Assembly: GCA_027405735.1 (NCBI GenBank)
Contig: JAPEHQ010000001.1
Coordinates: 6,076,001-6,140,000 of the forward strand
Reading direction: 5' to 3'
Source: Mucor racemosus
Taxonomy: Eukaryota > Mucoromycota > Mucoromycetes > Mucorales > Mucoraceae
Length of the DNA: 64,000 nucleotides
The notes under the pieces were generated by a model. The model saw nothing but the letters and a program-made list of their open reading frames with translations, was not told the DNA's origin and searched no databases. The translations under genes were made by a program, and so were the position numbers. Below are positions 51,561 through 62,689 of this stretch, in pieces (the first letter of the stretch is position 1; each line of letters begins with the position of its first letter).

Positions 51561-52492
51561 ATGTCAACTGAAAACACCTTTAAAAATTCGCTTAAAAACT
51601 TTCAATTATCGAGGGGAAATAATTCTGGTATTTCATTACCTACAAACACAGGTTCATCAACACCTAGTTCAGCTTTTCAATCATTTCGTGATAGTGCAAC
51701 AAATGCCTTTTCAACTGTAACAAATACTGTTCAAGGTTATAACCCGCTTAGTAGTGGCGATATCGAAGAAGAAGAGGATCCGTGGTATCAACTGTCTCGT
51801 GTAGAGGTAATTAAGTTGCTTTCCAACATTTCGCATGTATTAATATATTGCAGAGAGTGATGGCTTTTGCTTTATGTCTTGTATTGGGTGTTGGTTGCTT
51901 TGCTTTGGTAGGTTTTTTGTTGTTGTTGTTGTTGTGTTGTGTGGATTACAAGTGTTAATATATTTGTTCATGTTTAGTCCTTTTTCTTTTTACCTTTATT
52001 CCCGGGAAAATTTGCTGCTACATTCACATGCAAGTTGATTTCAATAGATTTTATTCGGCTTTCTGTATTAACGTTTTTTATACATCATAGTGGGTAGTAT
52101 CTTGATTTTGGTAAGCGTAGCTTTACTACGTGGTCCATTGTCTCATATCAAACACATGATATCTATGGAAAGATTACCATTCACAGTTTCTTACGTTGGA
52201 TCTATGATTTTGACATTATATGCAGCTTTAGGCGTAAGTAATCCTTCAAATTAAAAACTGTAGACAATTTCGCTAAATTCACACTAGTTACGTGCTATGA
52301 TTCTGACCATCATCTTTGCCATTATTCAAATCATTGCATTAATTTGGTAAGTTTTACAATTAAATCATCACATCCAACCTCATTATAAATTTATTTAGGT
52401 ATGTTGGGTCTTATATTCCTGGAGGAATCTCGACTTTAAGGTATGGTACAGCATACATTGGTAGAAGAGCTGTATCTGTTTTACCCATTTGA
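51561..52492 (+). CDS. SFT2: Vesicle transport protein SFT2
   Basis: Six exons, 51561-51806, 51854-51907, 51978-52029, 52091-52233, 52288-52346 and 52399-52492, give 215 residues, the usual Sft2 size. Residues 1-82 are a Ser/Thr/Asn-rich cytosolic tail ending in acidic [14 protein letters not shown]. Four hydrophobic segments follow: [17 protein letters not shown] with [38 protein letters not shown] and [17 protein letters not shown]. The family landmarks [23 protein letters not shown] and YIPGG are all present. The third intron (52030-52090) has a GC donor (T then GCAAGT) and TTAAC branch site; the other four are GT-AG, the shortest 47 bp. Sft2 is a Golgi membrane protein acting in endosome-to-Golgi vesicle fusion. 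The frame reaches upstream to a TTG at 51540, but 51561 is the first ATG. Confidence 0.94.
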
Positions 52493-52816
52493 TTCTTTAA
52501 ATAAACCTAATTAGGAATTTTTTGTTTCCTGTTGAATCCCCCCCACCTTCTTTTGCAAACTTTAGAACCCCACGTTTTATCATCTTTAAAAAATTTCTTC
52601 ATGCTTTAGGAATTAGCTATTTAAGCAGGAAAACATATAAAAATAAACTTTGGCGTCTAAACTACATCTTTATATATTTATTGTCTCTAGAATAAAAGAC
52701 TATTTAAACACTATAAGACGTTATTTTGTACAAAAAAATCAAGCACGTTTGCTGACCCCCCTAAAACTTTAAAATCAAGGAATTCGTGCATTATTCATGT
52801 ACTTTATTTATTACAA
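52493..52816. other. Convergent 3' region between SFT2 and the bromodomain gene
   Basis: The two genes end towards each other with 324 bases between stop codons. No hairpin or additional gene is seen. Confidence 0.6.
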
Positions 52817-55800
52817 TTAAGATTGTTTCTGCTTTTTAGTAATAGAATAATAAAGATCTGCAGCTGATTTGGGTAAAGATCGCTTACGAGCACACGCTTT
52901 GTGATATTCTTCCCACTCAACAATCAAAGCATTTTCAAGATAAGGCACTGAAATCCAAGTCAAAACCTCTTTAGCAGAGCATCGTTTATCCACTGGAACC
53001 CTCAGTAACTTGGATAACAAGTGTCTACTTGTGGAACCAGGAAATTCATCTTCCAGTGCATTTTTCAACATCATATCCTCTTTAATGATCTCACGCAACG
53101 CATCCAAACTAGTATTTCCAAGTGCTGCCCAAGGTTCCTTTGCCGAAACGACTTTCCAAATGATCATGCCAAGTGTATACATATCTTCGGCGACAGGATT
53201 GATTAGTTTTGTTAGCATTTGGTCATCTGAAGGACATTTGGGTAAAGTTTCAATAGAATGGTATATATAGTTGTTATGAACAGGCTTGGAATGAACTTTT
53301 GGTAAATTTTTACACCATAAATCGAGTTCGTGCAAGCATTTTGGTACAATTTCAGCATCGTAATCCATATTGATATTGTCAGGACATTTCACCCACCAGT
53401 CTCTATAATCAGAAGCGTCAATAAAAATTGCTCTCCTGAGATTAATGAGCCATAATTCCACCTTTTTGCTTCCATCTCTTAGTGTGTCATTAGTCTCATT
53501 AACCATAAAATTCATATCAGAAAGATCACAATGTGCCAAACCAATTTCATGCAAGATCAAAGTAATTTCAAGCATTTGAATAATGACATCCATTTTCTGA
53601 TATACGGTGGTATGAGTTTGAGTATATTCTTTCAAGGTTTTATCAAAGCGTTGCATACAGATGCCTACAATCTCTCCTTTACCATCATGCAGAAGCTCGT
53701 ATATTGTGGGCATATGAGGTAGTTTTGTCAATTTCAGTAAGCCAACAACTTCACTGACACGTTGAGTGATTGTCATTCTTTTGAATGTTTCTATGACTTT
53801 AGTGTTGTCATTTGGTATGTAAAATATACTCTTAATATCGCTATGAGTTATAAGAGACATATCAAGATCGTATTGATGGATATCAACAATGGGTACATGT
53901 TTTTGTTTTGCAAATGCAGCAATTTTGGCCCACAAGATTGTTGCAGCTCGAATAAATCCTCCAGAAGGCTCTTCACTTTCAAACTGATCTATATATCGAA
54001 TAAATGACTTGGAAGGATTAGTTTCATGGGTCCTGATGGGTTGAACATCTCTGGCAATTTCGATAGTTTTGGCAGGATGATTGGGCATAAATGTTTCTAC
54101 AGGCTGAATTGAGTGAACAGTATCAAAAAATTGGCTAGATTGACTAGGATAAGCATAATCGACAGACCGAATAGATCGAGATGACTGAGTAGATTGAGTT
54201 GGTTCAATAGATTGAGTTGATTCAATAGATTGAGTTGATTCAATAGATTGAGTTGACCGAGTAGACTGAATAGCATTAGATTTTTTAGATACAGGTGATT
54301 CAATTGTATCGTCATCTTCTTCTCTGTATTTACTAACCAAATCCTGACACTCTTCATCAACATCTTCATCCTCAGGGTCACTGTATTCATAAGATGCCGT
54401 AGAATCACTGTTGACACTAATATTATCAGGAATATCTAAAGGTTCTTGTTTGATGACAGGGGTTTCAAGTATTACGGACAGTTTGCGATGATCCTTTTGA
54501 GGTGATCTATACCTTTTAAAGTGACGAAGCAGCATAATTGGAGGTTGTACAGTAAGCTTAGGAGCTGATGAATTAAAAAGAAAATGTTATGAATTATAAT
54601 ATAAATAGATTGCAAATTGACATACCTGAAGCAGGGCGAGAAGGAAGTCTTTCTCGAGCTTGGATTACATTGGGTTCAGGTTGTGTTGGCAGGTTTTGTT
54701 GTCGACCTGGTATTTGGAGTTGTAAAGGAGGTAATGGCATGCGCTGTATATAAGACTCATTATCTGATACGTTGTCTAATGAAACATTTGGCTGCATCGG
54801 ATAACCAACTTGCAAAGGTTGCGGTAAAGCCGAGCCATCTTGTGAAGTATATATTTGATGTGGATAAAAATTATGACGATGTGTGTAAGGATTTGGATGA
54901 AGGTACCCATATGGAGGAGGATATACAAGCCCTGAAGGGTTTTCACAAACATAAGCATGATAAGCGGGATATCCATAAGCTACATTTTCCGGTAGTTGAT
55001 GATGAGGAGGTAGAGGAGAAACATAATATGATGGATGAGTAATGTCACTAGATGGTGGAGCAGAAACTATATTGGGTAAAACCTCCGTTGCTAATGAAGA
55101 ATCACCTTTGGGTTTGACCTGCTTTGATGAAGATGGTTGCTCTTTTGCCATTGAAGTTGATTCAATTTCACCAACTAAAGATGATTTGGTATTTCTAGAT
55201 TTAGCACATGCTTTAATTGATGAAAGAGTAGGAGATGCTTTAGACAATTTATGCCTTTTATTGTCGAATTGATTCGACACGTCTCTTTGTGTCGAATTTT
55301 TTGGTGGATTAATAGTCAATTTTCTGCTTGAACTCGATTGAGATGAAGAAGAAGATGTATTGCGTGGTATATGTTTTGTCGATTTGTATTTTGTTGGTTT
55401 TTCTCTAGGTGGTTTTAGATTCAATCTTGTAATCAAATTAGCTGCAGCTGCTGATGTTGATTCATGATCTTCTACTGGAATTACAATTGGAGATGGCTTC
55501 CCTTTTGGTGAAATAGTCGTAGATTTGATATATACATTTGGTGGTGAGAGACCAGAATTTTTCTTTAAATCAGGAGACCCAGTTGTAGATGATGATCTAG
55601 ATGATTTACCTTTTGATACTGTCAATTTTAGTTTTTTATATGAAAGTGGCTCAGGATCTGTCGATGATTTCGGATAATTGACTACATGTGGCTCAAGATC
55701 TGCATTTGAAACAACTTTCGATCGAAGTTTTGGTGCTGGAGGTATTCCTTTAGTGCGAGTTACTGTATATTTGGAAGGTGTAATGGCTAATGACGTTGAA

Positions 55801-57151
55801 GGCTGTTTAGCATGTATTGTTTGTTGAGTTGTCTGTTGTTGTATTGATGTTGGTGTTGATGCTGATTTCGGTTTAGATTTTGATGTTGAAGTTAGTATTT
55901 CAAGTACTTTAGGATCAATTTCTGATGAAATCTCTGATGAATTTGTGGAAATCGGGTTCAACATGCAATGTGAAAAATACTTTGCAACCTCAAAATTACG
56001 AATCTTCTTAGGATCAGTGTTATATTCCGTTGAAAGTCTGAAAGTAGTGAAAACTTTTTTTAAGCAAGTACGATCAATGTCTCTATTAATAATCGATTCT
56101 ACATTATGCACAGCTGCCTGTAAAGGTTTGACTTTAATCCAAGCTTTAGGGGAATAAGTAACACTTTCACTGAAATCCATAGTTGAATCATCAACATCAT
56201 GAACTTCCTTTACTGGTTCTGCCAAAAGAACAGTTGCACGAATCTTGGAAAATGTCTCGCCTTTAATATCTATCGGTATTAACTTGACATTGTAAATGAT
56301 AGCCAAGGCTCCATTTGGATCGGTATGTGCTTGTTTGAGAAGAGTTCGATTCTTAGCAATGTATAAACGTGGCAAAGGCATCTTTTTACGAACATATTCA
56401 TCGGTGCTCATATATTCAAAGAAATAGGAATTCAATAATTGAAATACATGCTGATTAGTTCCTCCATACATTCGTTTACTGCTGTGATCTTCTGCGCTAA
56501 ATATGTGAATTCCATATAATGTACTTCAAAATAGAAATTAGACAAACTTTATCATGATTGATTAGCTCAAAATCTCACCTCTTTCTTGAGGCTTTAGCTT
56601 TCTCACTGCTTGACGCTTGTCCGTTATACAATTCTTCGGGTAACAATGTTCTATCTATGGTCGATACATCTTCGACCTCTGTTGATAAATATAATGGCCT
56701 ATTTTTTAATATAAATCATCAATGACAACTTCAAGGTGCTGTTAATATTGATAAACTACCGTTTTCCACCTTGAATAAAAAGAATAATTTCATCATAGCG
56801 CTTTTTCAAGGTCGAAGCTTGTTGATATATAGGATCGACAGAAAGATGAAAACGCATTGCATTTTCCCAAATTAAAAAGAGATCCTTTGCAAAATCTTTA
56901 ACGTTTTTGTACTTATTTTTGAATAAGTTTTCTTCCAAGGTTTTTAAATCCATAGGATGCTTAATTTTACTGTGATAAACAACTGCTGAAGAAGGTACAG
57001 GTGTCATAAATTGATGGCAATCGTAAGTAGAAACGAGCTCATCAATGATGAATACACATTGACGAAATTGATCAGGAGAAAGATTCATTTTTCTCGCGCC
57101 TAATTGTAACATGGTACGTTTCTGGTCTTTTGTTTGCTCTGATGTGGTCAT
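52817..57151 (-). CDS. Bromodomain / kinase-like fusion protein, 1385 residues
   Basis: Four exons, 57151-56760, 56698-56579, 56523-54626 and 54564-52817, keep one frame across introns of 61, 55 and 61 bp. Exon 1 encodes a bromodomain (about residues 25-125): YHSKIKHPMDLKTLEENLF, DLFLIWENAMRFH. The usual acetyl-lysine-binding Asn of the NAxxYN motif is His here. Residues 170-370 are a moderately conserved-looking region; 370-1030 are disordered, Ser/Pro/Lys-rich, with Pro/Tyr-rich and STQSIE repeats. Residues ~1045-1360 resemble a protein kinase: HCDLSDMN (1148-1155) stands where HRDxKxxN is expected, and LINL where DFG should be, so Lys and the metal-binding Asp are missing. It is probably a pseudokinase or a distant fungal kinase-like family. 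A chromatin adaptor role is inferred. Without splicing, exon 1 would end at CGG TAG. Confidence 0.85.
54176..54265 (-). repeat. 18-bp coding minisatellite (STQSIE)n
   Basis: TCTATTGAATCAACTCAA-like units repeat in tandem inside exon 4 of the bromodomain gene, giving about three near-perfect STQSIE hexapeptides plus degenerate neighbours. Being a multiple of three, copy-number change keeps the frame. Confidence 0.85.
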
Positions 57152-57314
57152 TTAGTAATATGTTGTTTTGCAGGATATACCTTCAAAATTTTCCTTTTTA
57201 TTTACCAAAATCATGTTCACCCTACGCAGTCTCGTCACGGTCTTAAGGCAGCTCAAATGCGCCTCCAATATCCTCTGAATACACTACTCTTTGATACTCA
57301 ACCAATATAACAAT
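57152..57314. promoter_or_regulatory. Short bidirectional promoter region
   Basis: Only 163 bases separate the start codons of the bromodomain gene (-) and the EI24/LDS-like gene (+), so they must share a promoter region. The sequence has a less AT-rich core (CCCTACGCAGTCTCGTCACG near 57218). Confidence 0.7.
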
Positions 57315-58238
57315 ATGCTTGATTTATTACGGGAACGCCATTTACCAACTGCAGCATATCCTATCCGAGGATTTGCACATTTCTTACATCATCCAAAAAG
57401 ACATGCTGGTCCTATTGTTTTATCTATAATAAAAGTGATTGCAGCAAGTTCAGTAGTTATCGTACCATTGTATCGTTATGGTTATGGGCTTCAGTATACA
57501 TTATTGAAAAAAGCATATAAAACCCTTTTTTCTAATACTCCACAAACAAGCATGGATTCATTGTTGATCAGAGCATCTGGTTTATTACTTTGCTTGGTTG
57601 AAACATCTGCTATTACTTTACAGATAGGAAATCATTTCATTGGGGATATACGTGCTCGTCTCTTTGATTCGGTGTTAAAGGAGCGAAAAGGTTTACCAAT
57701 CGAAAATAACGACAGCAATGTGGCATTGATCTCTGAAAAGATTGCTGGACCTGCAAATGGAACTGTACCCAAATATCATTTCCTCTCGCCTCACAACCTG
57801 ATGATATTGAGCGCTCAAGAAGACGACGACTGGTCTATTTTTTTGCTTAGATCTGCTCTCTTTGTTTTGACATTACCCCTTAATGTAATTCCTGTAATTG
57901 GTCCTTTGGGATTCCTCTCTATACAAGCTTTGTTTCGAGGTGGTGCTGCTCATAAGCGTTACTTTCAATTGTATAAATGGACTCCAGAGCAACGTCAGCG
58001 TAGGATAGAGACCTATTTCTGGCAATACCAACGATTCGGTTTGGTTGCAACTGCATTAGAAATGATACCTTTTGTCGGTTACTTGTTCATGTATACGAAT
58101 CAAGTCGGGTAAGATCTATCAACAAGCAGTAGGACCTATTCATTAATATATTATATTTTTAGTGCTGCTCTTTGGGCAATGGACCTGCATGATCGCAAAT
58201 TACTTGAACCATCAACCAGCTCTTTGAAACAAAATTAA
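57315..58238 (+). CDS. EI24 / LDS-RRT8-like multi-pass membrane protein
   Basis: Two exons, 57315-58108 and 58163-58238, with a 54-bp GT-AG intron, give 289 residues. It starts MLDLLRERHLPTAAYPIRGF; the frame reaches back to a TTG at 57291 but 57315 is the first ATG. Hydrophobic segments: about 37-55 (IVLSIIKVIAASSVVIVPLY), 92-110, 185-210 (LFVLTLPLNVIPVIGPLGFL) and 250-270 (FGLVATALEMIPFVGYLFMY). The motifs NVIPVIGPLGF, AHKRYFQLYKW and EMIPFVGYLFMYTNQVGAAL are those of the fungal EI24/Lds1-Lds2-Rrt8 family, some of whose yeast members sit on lipid droplets or in the spore wall pathway. The biochemical role is unknown. Shares its promoter region with the bromodomain gene. Confidence 0.85.
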
Positions 58239-58839
58239 TGCTATATTCGTCATGTATAAAATAAAACATGAAACTGTATCAATTTGATTTCCACATCTGG
58301 TATGCATACTTATTTCTCAAAAATTTTAATGTTAGATGCATAATTGATGTATATGATATTCTTTATGAATAATAGTAAAATGAAATATACTCGCATAAAC
58401 TCGAGAATTCTAATATAGTTATTTTTGATATAATAAATGCCATTTGTACGTTGTTTTTCATTATTTTTTCTTCAAAAAGTAAGATACTCAATACTAATTT
58501 TCTCAGAGATAAACCAAGCGACTGCAACACTTTTGTGATAAAGATTTCTGAATATTTTATAAAAAGCTTATCATAGATATATTTTAATAAGCTAAATCTT
58601 TCATTATAACTTAGAAAATCTTTATTTTGATGAAAAAGTCTATAACAGTAAAGATTCATTCAGCTTGCTTCTCGTAGCAAGGTGCAGTTTTATTCAATGT
58701 ATATTATTGTCAATGAATGTTTTTGGTAATCTCTTATATATCTATTTAAGCAAATGAAAAAAAAAGTTGAAAGATCTTCAAAATTGGTTGTATTGCCATC
58801 TTTCCATAGCTAATACTATATCAAAAAGCTTCTGAGATA
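58239..58839. other. Intergenic, no gene seen
   Basis: Contains the 3' flank of the EI24/LDS-like gene and AT-rich sequence leading into element C. Short frames (98 codons on the minus strand at 58363-58659) have no recognisable content. Confidence 0.5.
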
Positions 58840-60803
58840 TGCTTTAGACTTTGCCAAATAGATATAAATTAATTATATTACGCTATCTATTCCTGAATTC
58901 ATTTTATATCTCATGAAAGGCTCAAAAACACGTAAGATCCACTGCGTTTTTCTTGAAAACTGGGTTTCACTTTTCATCGCTGCTATACTTTTTTTTTTCA
59001 CTAAATAACACCAAGATAAAATTATATGCCAATGTACCTGAGATGTTCACCTTTAATCCAAAAACAAGTATCCGGAAATATCCTATTTTTTGCAGTTGGT
59101 ATTAATTTTTCAATGCTAAGGTTTCAGATTTTTACGCGTATTTTACTGCTAAAGGATTGAAAACTTTGAGCCTCCATATCTCTACAAAAAATTAAGCTAT
59201 ACTAACATGTTCTAATAATAAAATTTACTTGTTTTGAAGCGCTTTATAACATATTTTAGTATAAAACGATTATGAACACTTTTATTTTTTTTCATTTTTT
59301 TGGCATTTCTATAGTAGGTTTCAAAATATTGGTTAAATTGAGCAACATTTTTTTTGCATTCATGTCATCCAGCTCGTTGAACTCTCTCATACCCAATTTA
59401 GTTTTTTTCAAAATATTGATTTTTCGTGGAGATATCCTCAAAAATGTGTACAAAGAGACACCCTCATCTCCAACCTCAATTTTCCCCTTGTATACCCTCA
59501 TCCCAAATTCTGAAACAGAAAAAAATTTGGACAAAAATGTTGTTTTCTCTACCAATAATGCAGCTAAAATATTTTGCAATAGCTTGATCGATAGATACTT
59601 TTTTTGCGCATCATTTCAGTTTTTTATATTTTAAATATGCTTATAAAAAGTGATGTGTATCTTCAAAAAACCTTCAAAATTTCAATTGCATTTTACGCAA
59701 AATTTAATGTGAAATGTTTGTCTGAATTTTATTTAAATGAATGCAGAATCCAAAACTGTACAAAAACTATTTAGTATACTAGGTCGACTTACTTTGCAGT
59801 TCAGGAGCAATTAAACGATTTTGTTTTTTTCATCATTTTTCGTCCATTTTTTAAAATAAATTTTGGAACCCAGTTATCATAAGCTGTAAGCTGTGATATT
59901 GACTATTATTTTGATTATCTGGATGAAAAATCAATATTTTTGGCTGAAACAAAAAATACAGAGTAGCAATCAATTAGATCTATCTTGTGAATATATAAAT
60001 TAAGCCCTGGATAATGAGTTTTAAGTTTTACAAAATAGTAAACTAATATTTACAACTGCAGAGACAAAGAAAAAAATCCCCATCCTTGTGAATATTGATC
60101 CAATTAATCTCCAATTATACATGATGGTAGATTTACATATACCCTGCTGCATAAAAATTTATATTTCTACTCTCACAGATCACTGTGAATTGAGGAAACC
60201 ATCCGCAAAACATGATATTTCTGTCCAATGAAACCACGTGTTGTGTCGTATATTTTCATTTTTGATAAATAATACTTAAAAAAGAATATGATTAAAAGAG
60301 AATGAGTAACGAATCAGTTCTTCTTCAACAACTGTATGATAAAAAACAAGATATCATTTATTTAGATATAAAAGTATGGCATTTTATATTGATTTGATAT
60401 TGAGATCCTAAGATTATTCAATTTAAGTCATTATTAAACCACTAGACCTATTTGGTAGTAATCTATGGATATAAATGGATTAATCATAATTTAACAGTAC
60501 TTGCAGAGCTTATGAGTTACCTTGTTTCAATGTTGCGCGCTAAATATGTTTGGATATTTATTTGATAGCTATTTGATTAACTAACCGCTGGGATAAAATA
60601 ATAGATTGTCATAATTGAGGTCCAAACGTTCTTTTTATTAATTGCTGCTGATGGATATACTTAGTACACTAGGAGTTTCTTATTTATAATATCCGATATC
60701 AAGGCTTTCCGGTTCAATGCATGTTGTAGTCAGTAGATTGTAAGATGGGTTGATACTGTAGACGGTGATAAAGTATGGTACAGTATTTGGTGGCATACAA
60801 TAT
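58840..60803 (-). mobile_element. Element C with LTR-like end (B copy 4)
   Basis: This is the inverted counterpart of 46319-48245. Element B occupies 60244-60803 (TGTCGTAT on the plus strand at 60244; right end near CATACAATA), and the internal part extends left to about 58840. The 95-codon conserved frame is at 59292-59579 on the minus strand. Bases 58888-60144 are nearly identical to 62744-64000. No transposition enzyme is visible. Confidence 0.8.
59292..59579 (-). CDS. Conserved short ORF of element C, second copy
   Basis: Same frame as at 47506-47829 and same length over 95 codons. Differences are substitutions only, clustered in the C-terminal half (for example NILKKTKLGMREFNELDDM against SIFKNSKLDPRELNKLDDM). 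It is identical in protein to the copy at 63148-63435. Product unknown. Confidence 0.4.
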   Translation of the reverse strand: MQNILAALLVEKTTFLSKFFSVSEFGMRVYKGKIEVGDEGVSLYTFLRISPRKINILKKTKLGMREFNELDDMNAKKMLLNLTNILKPTIEMPKK

Positions 60804-62689
60804 GCATGATGATAAATAATAAATTGACGGAAGCTACATACCTTTGGGCATTATTTTTAAGCTTTTACATATAAAATGCTTCTTGAGTGAAGAGTGATAT
60901 GCCTTTATTTAATAGTATTGTTTATGCGGTAATAATTACCCTGAAATCCATTATTAAGGATAAATTAAAGTTGATGACAAACCAATTTCTAATTGATAAG
61001 GACTAAAGTCGGAACTGATAGAAATCCAAATATAATTAACAATGTTACTTGCTGAGCTCTTTTCAAGTCTGTCTGAAAAATGACTAAAGATATTCCATTA
61101 TGTATGCTTTTATGTTACAATTAGTAATATTCTATTTGTTACTTACTGGATGATGAAAACCAAAATCAAGATATACAGACAGCAGTAGTAGGCCTATTAA
61201 TTTATCAAAATATGTTTAGGTTAAATAAAGTTAGAAATTTAATCAAGTAAAGAGATATCGTTTATTGGAATGAAATTAATAGGGTTTATATACTATTTGA
61301 TTTGGGGAATTAATGGTGTGGTAAGGTAGTTTAGATGTTATTTAATAGTAATGTGTCATGTTGGTATATCATGTTGGAATATCGCACTGGCGTATTATGC
61401 TTTTGTACCATGCTTCTATACCATGCTTCTATACCATGCTTTTAGGAGCATTGTATAGTTAATATTTAATTAAGGAACTTCCGGTTCCGGATCTGTTATT
61501 GTTTACTTTTTTGGATTTGACATGATCCGGTTTAAGAATGATACATCACCTATAATACAACGGTTTACATTATTAAATTATTGCGTGCAGAATGTGTCTC
61601 TCTTGTGCTCTTGTACTTGTGAAACAAGATATTCATAAAGAAAATGGATTTCCAAAATAGCACTAAAAATACTAGAGTAGAGAAAAGAAGAAAACAATTG
61701 GTAGTCTTTTGAAAGCTGTGCGTAGAAAGGTAAAACGAAAAAAAAAGGGGAGGGGGTGATTAGCTGTGCTTCTAGCCCGGCAAACACAAGTTCCGAAGAA
61801 AATCCGTTTACATGAGTTTCGAACCCACAACCTCTCCGTTTGAACTAGCTGTAAAGCGCTAAGTCTAGCAACTAGGACAAACATCCCCTCTATGTTTGTT
61901 TTTTTTTAATTGCTGTCCTTTTACTTATCTGCTATTTTGTTTTTCTCGATTTGTGCAATATTGAGTAATTTGATCATATTTTTTTCTTTGGTACAGTATA
62001 TAATACTGCTATTTGCTGAGTATCAGTAGCAATTTGGTTCACAAAAAAGTCTTTATTCTTGACCAAAATATAAAAAAAAGCCTGTTGTTTTTGCCCTATA
62101 TCATGTAATTATGCTAGATACAATAATGCAAAAGTTGACTTTATTTCACTAGAAAATATAACTGGAGTTTCTAGTGAGCATATAATAATCAATAGATGCA
62201 AAATAGCGCTACGTATATAAGTATATATACAAAAATTTAGTAGTAGATAAAGCGTATATATATATACTATATATTAACTAACAAAATTTTTATAATCTAT
62301 AAAAGTTATGGTCATCAATGTTGAAAATACCAGATCTCGTCCTATCTCCACATGAAAACAATATCTGATAATACAGTAATACCGTATATATATAATAAAA
62401 ATTGATTTTTAGATTTTTTTCTATGTATAAGCTAAACAATCACACTGTATGATATTTCTGTAATTATTTTTCTTATTATTCAATAAAAAAATTACAACTT
62501 ATTTTGTTCGTTCTGTCCTCCACAATCTATTTTGACTTGCTGTAGTACACGAAAAAACTACGCGCGATAAGTTAAAATAAATTTTAACATTAAATTTGAA
62601 TTTTCAAAAAAAAAGTTTCATAGTTCCAATCTTCAAAATAAGAGTAAGCCTTCTTTCTATAACTAATAACTTCATAATAAACCTTTTTT
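60804..62689. other. Intergenic spacer between two element C copies
   Basis: AT-rich, with a short direct repeat (ACCATGCTTCTAT, twice plus a partial) at 61408-61441 and a tRNA-like sequence at 61804-61883. No protein gene can be supported. Confidence 0.55.
61804..61883 (-). tRNA. tRNA-like sequence, probably degenerate
   Basis: The minus strand reads TGTTTGT at one end and GTAAACG at the other, pairing as a 7-bp acceptor stem with three G-U pairs. A T-arm GTGGG-TTCGAAA-CTCAT with the B-box core GGTTCGAAAC precedes the 3' side. Four T residues follow within a few bases (61802-61799), as for RNA polymerase III termination. The D-arm can be drawn only weakly, and I cannot form a convincing anticodon stem, so the anticodon is undetermined. 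It may be a tRNA pseudogene or the head of a tRNA-derived SINE. Confidence 0.35.

Noticed and set aside
56756..57151. A separate 131-residue bromodomain-only protein
   Set aside because: The apparent stop is formed by a donor (CG/GTAGTT). Splicing over 61 bp continues the frame through two further exons with typical intron sizes, so a fusion is preferred; RNA evidence would decide.
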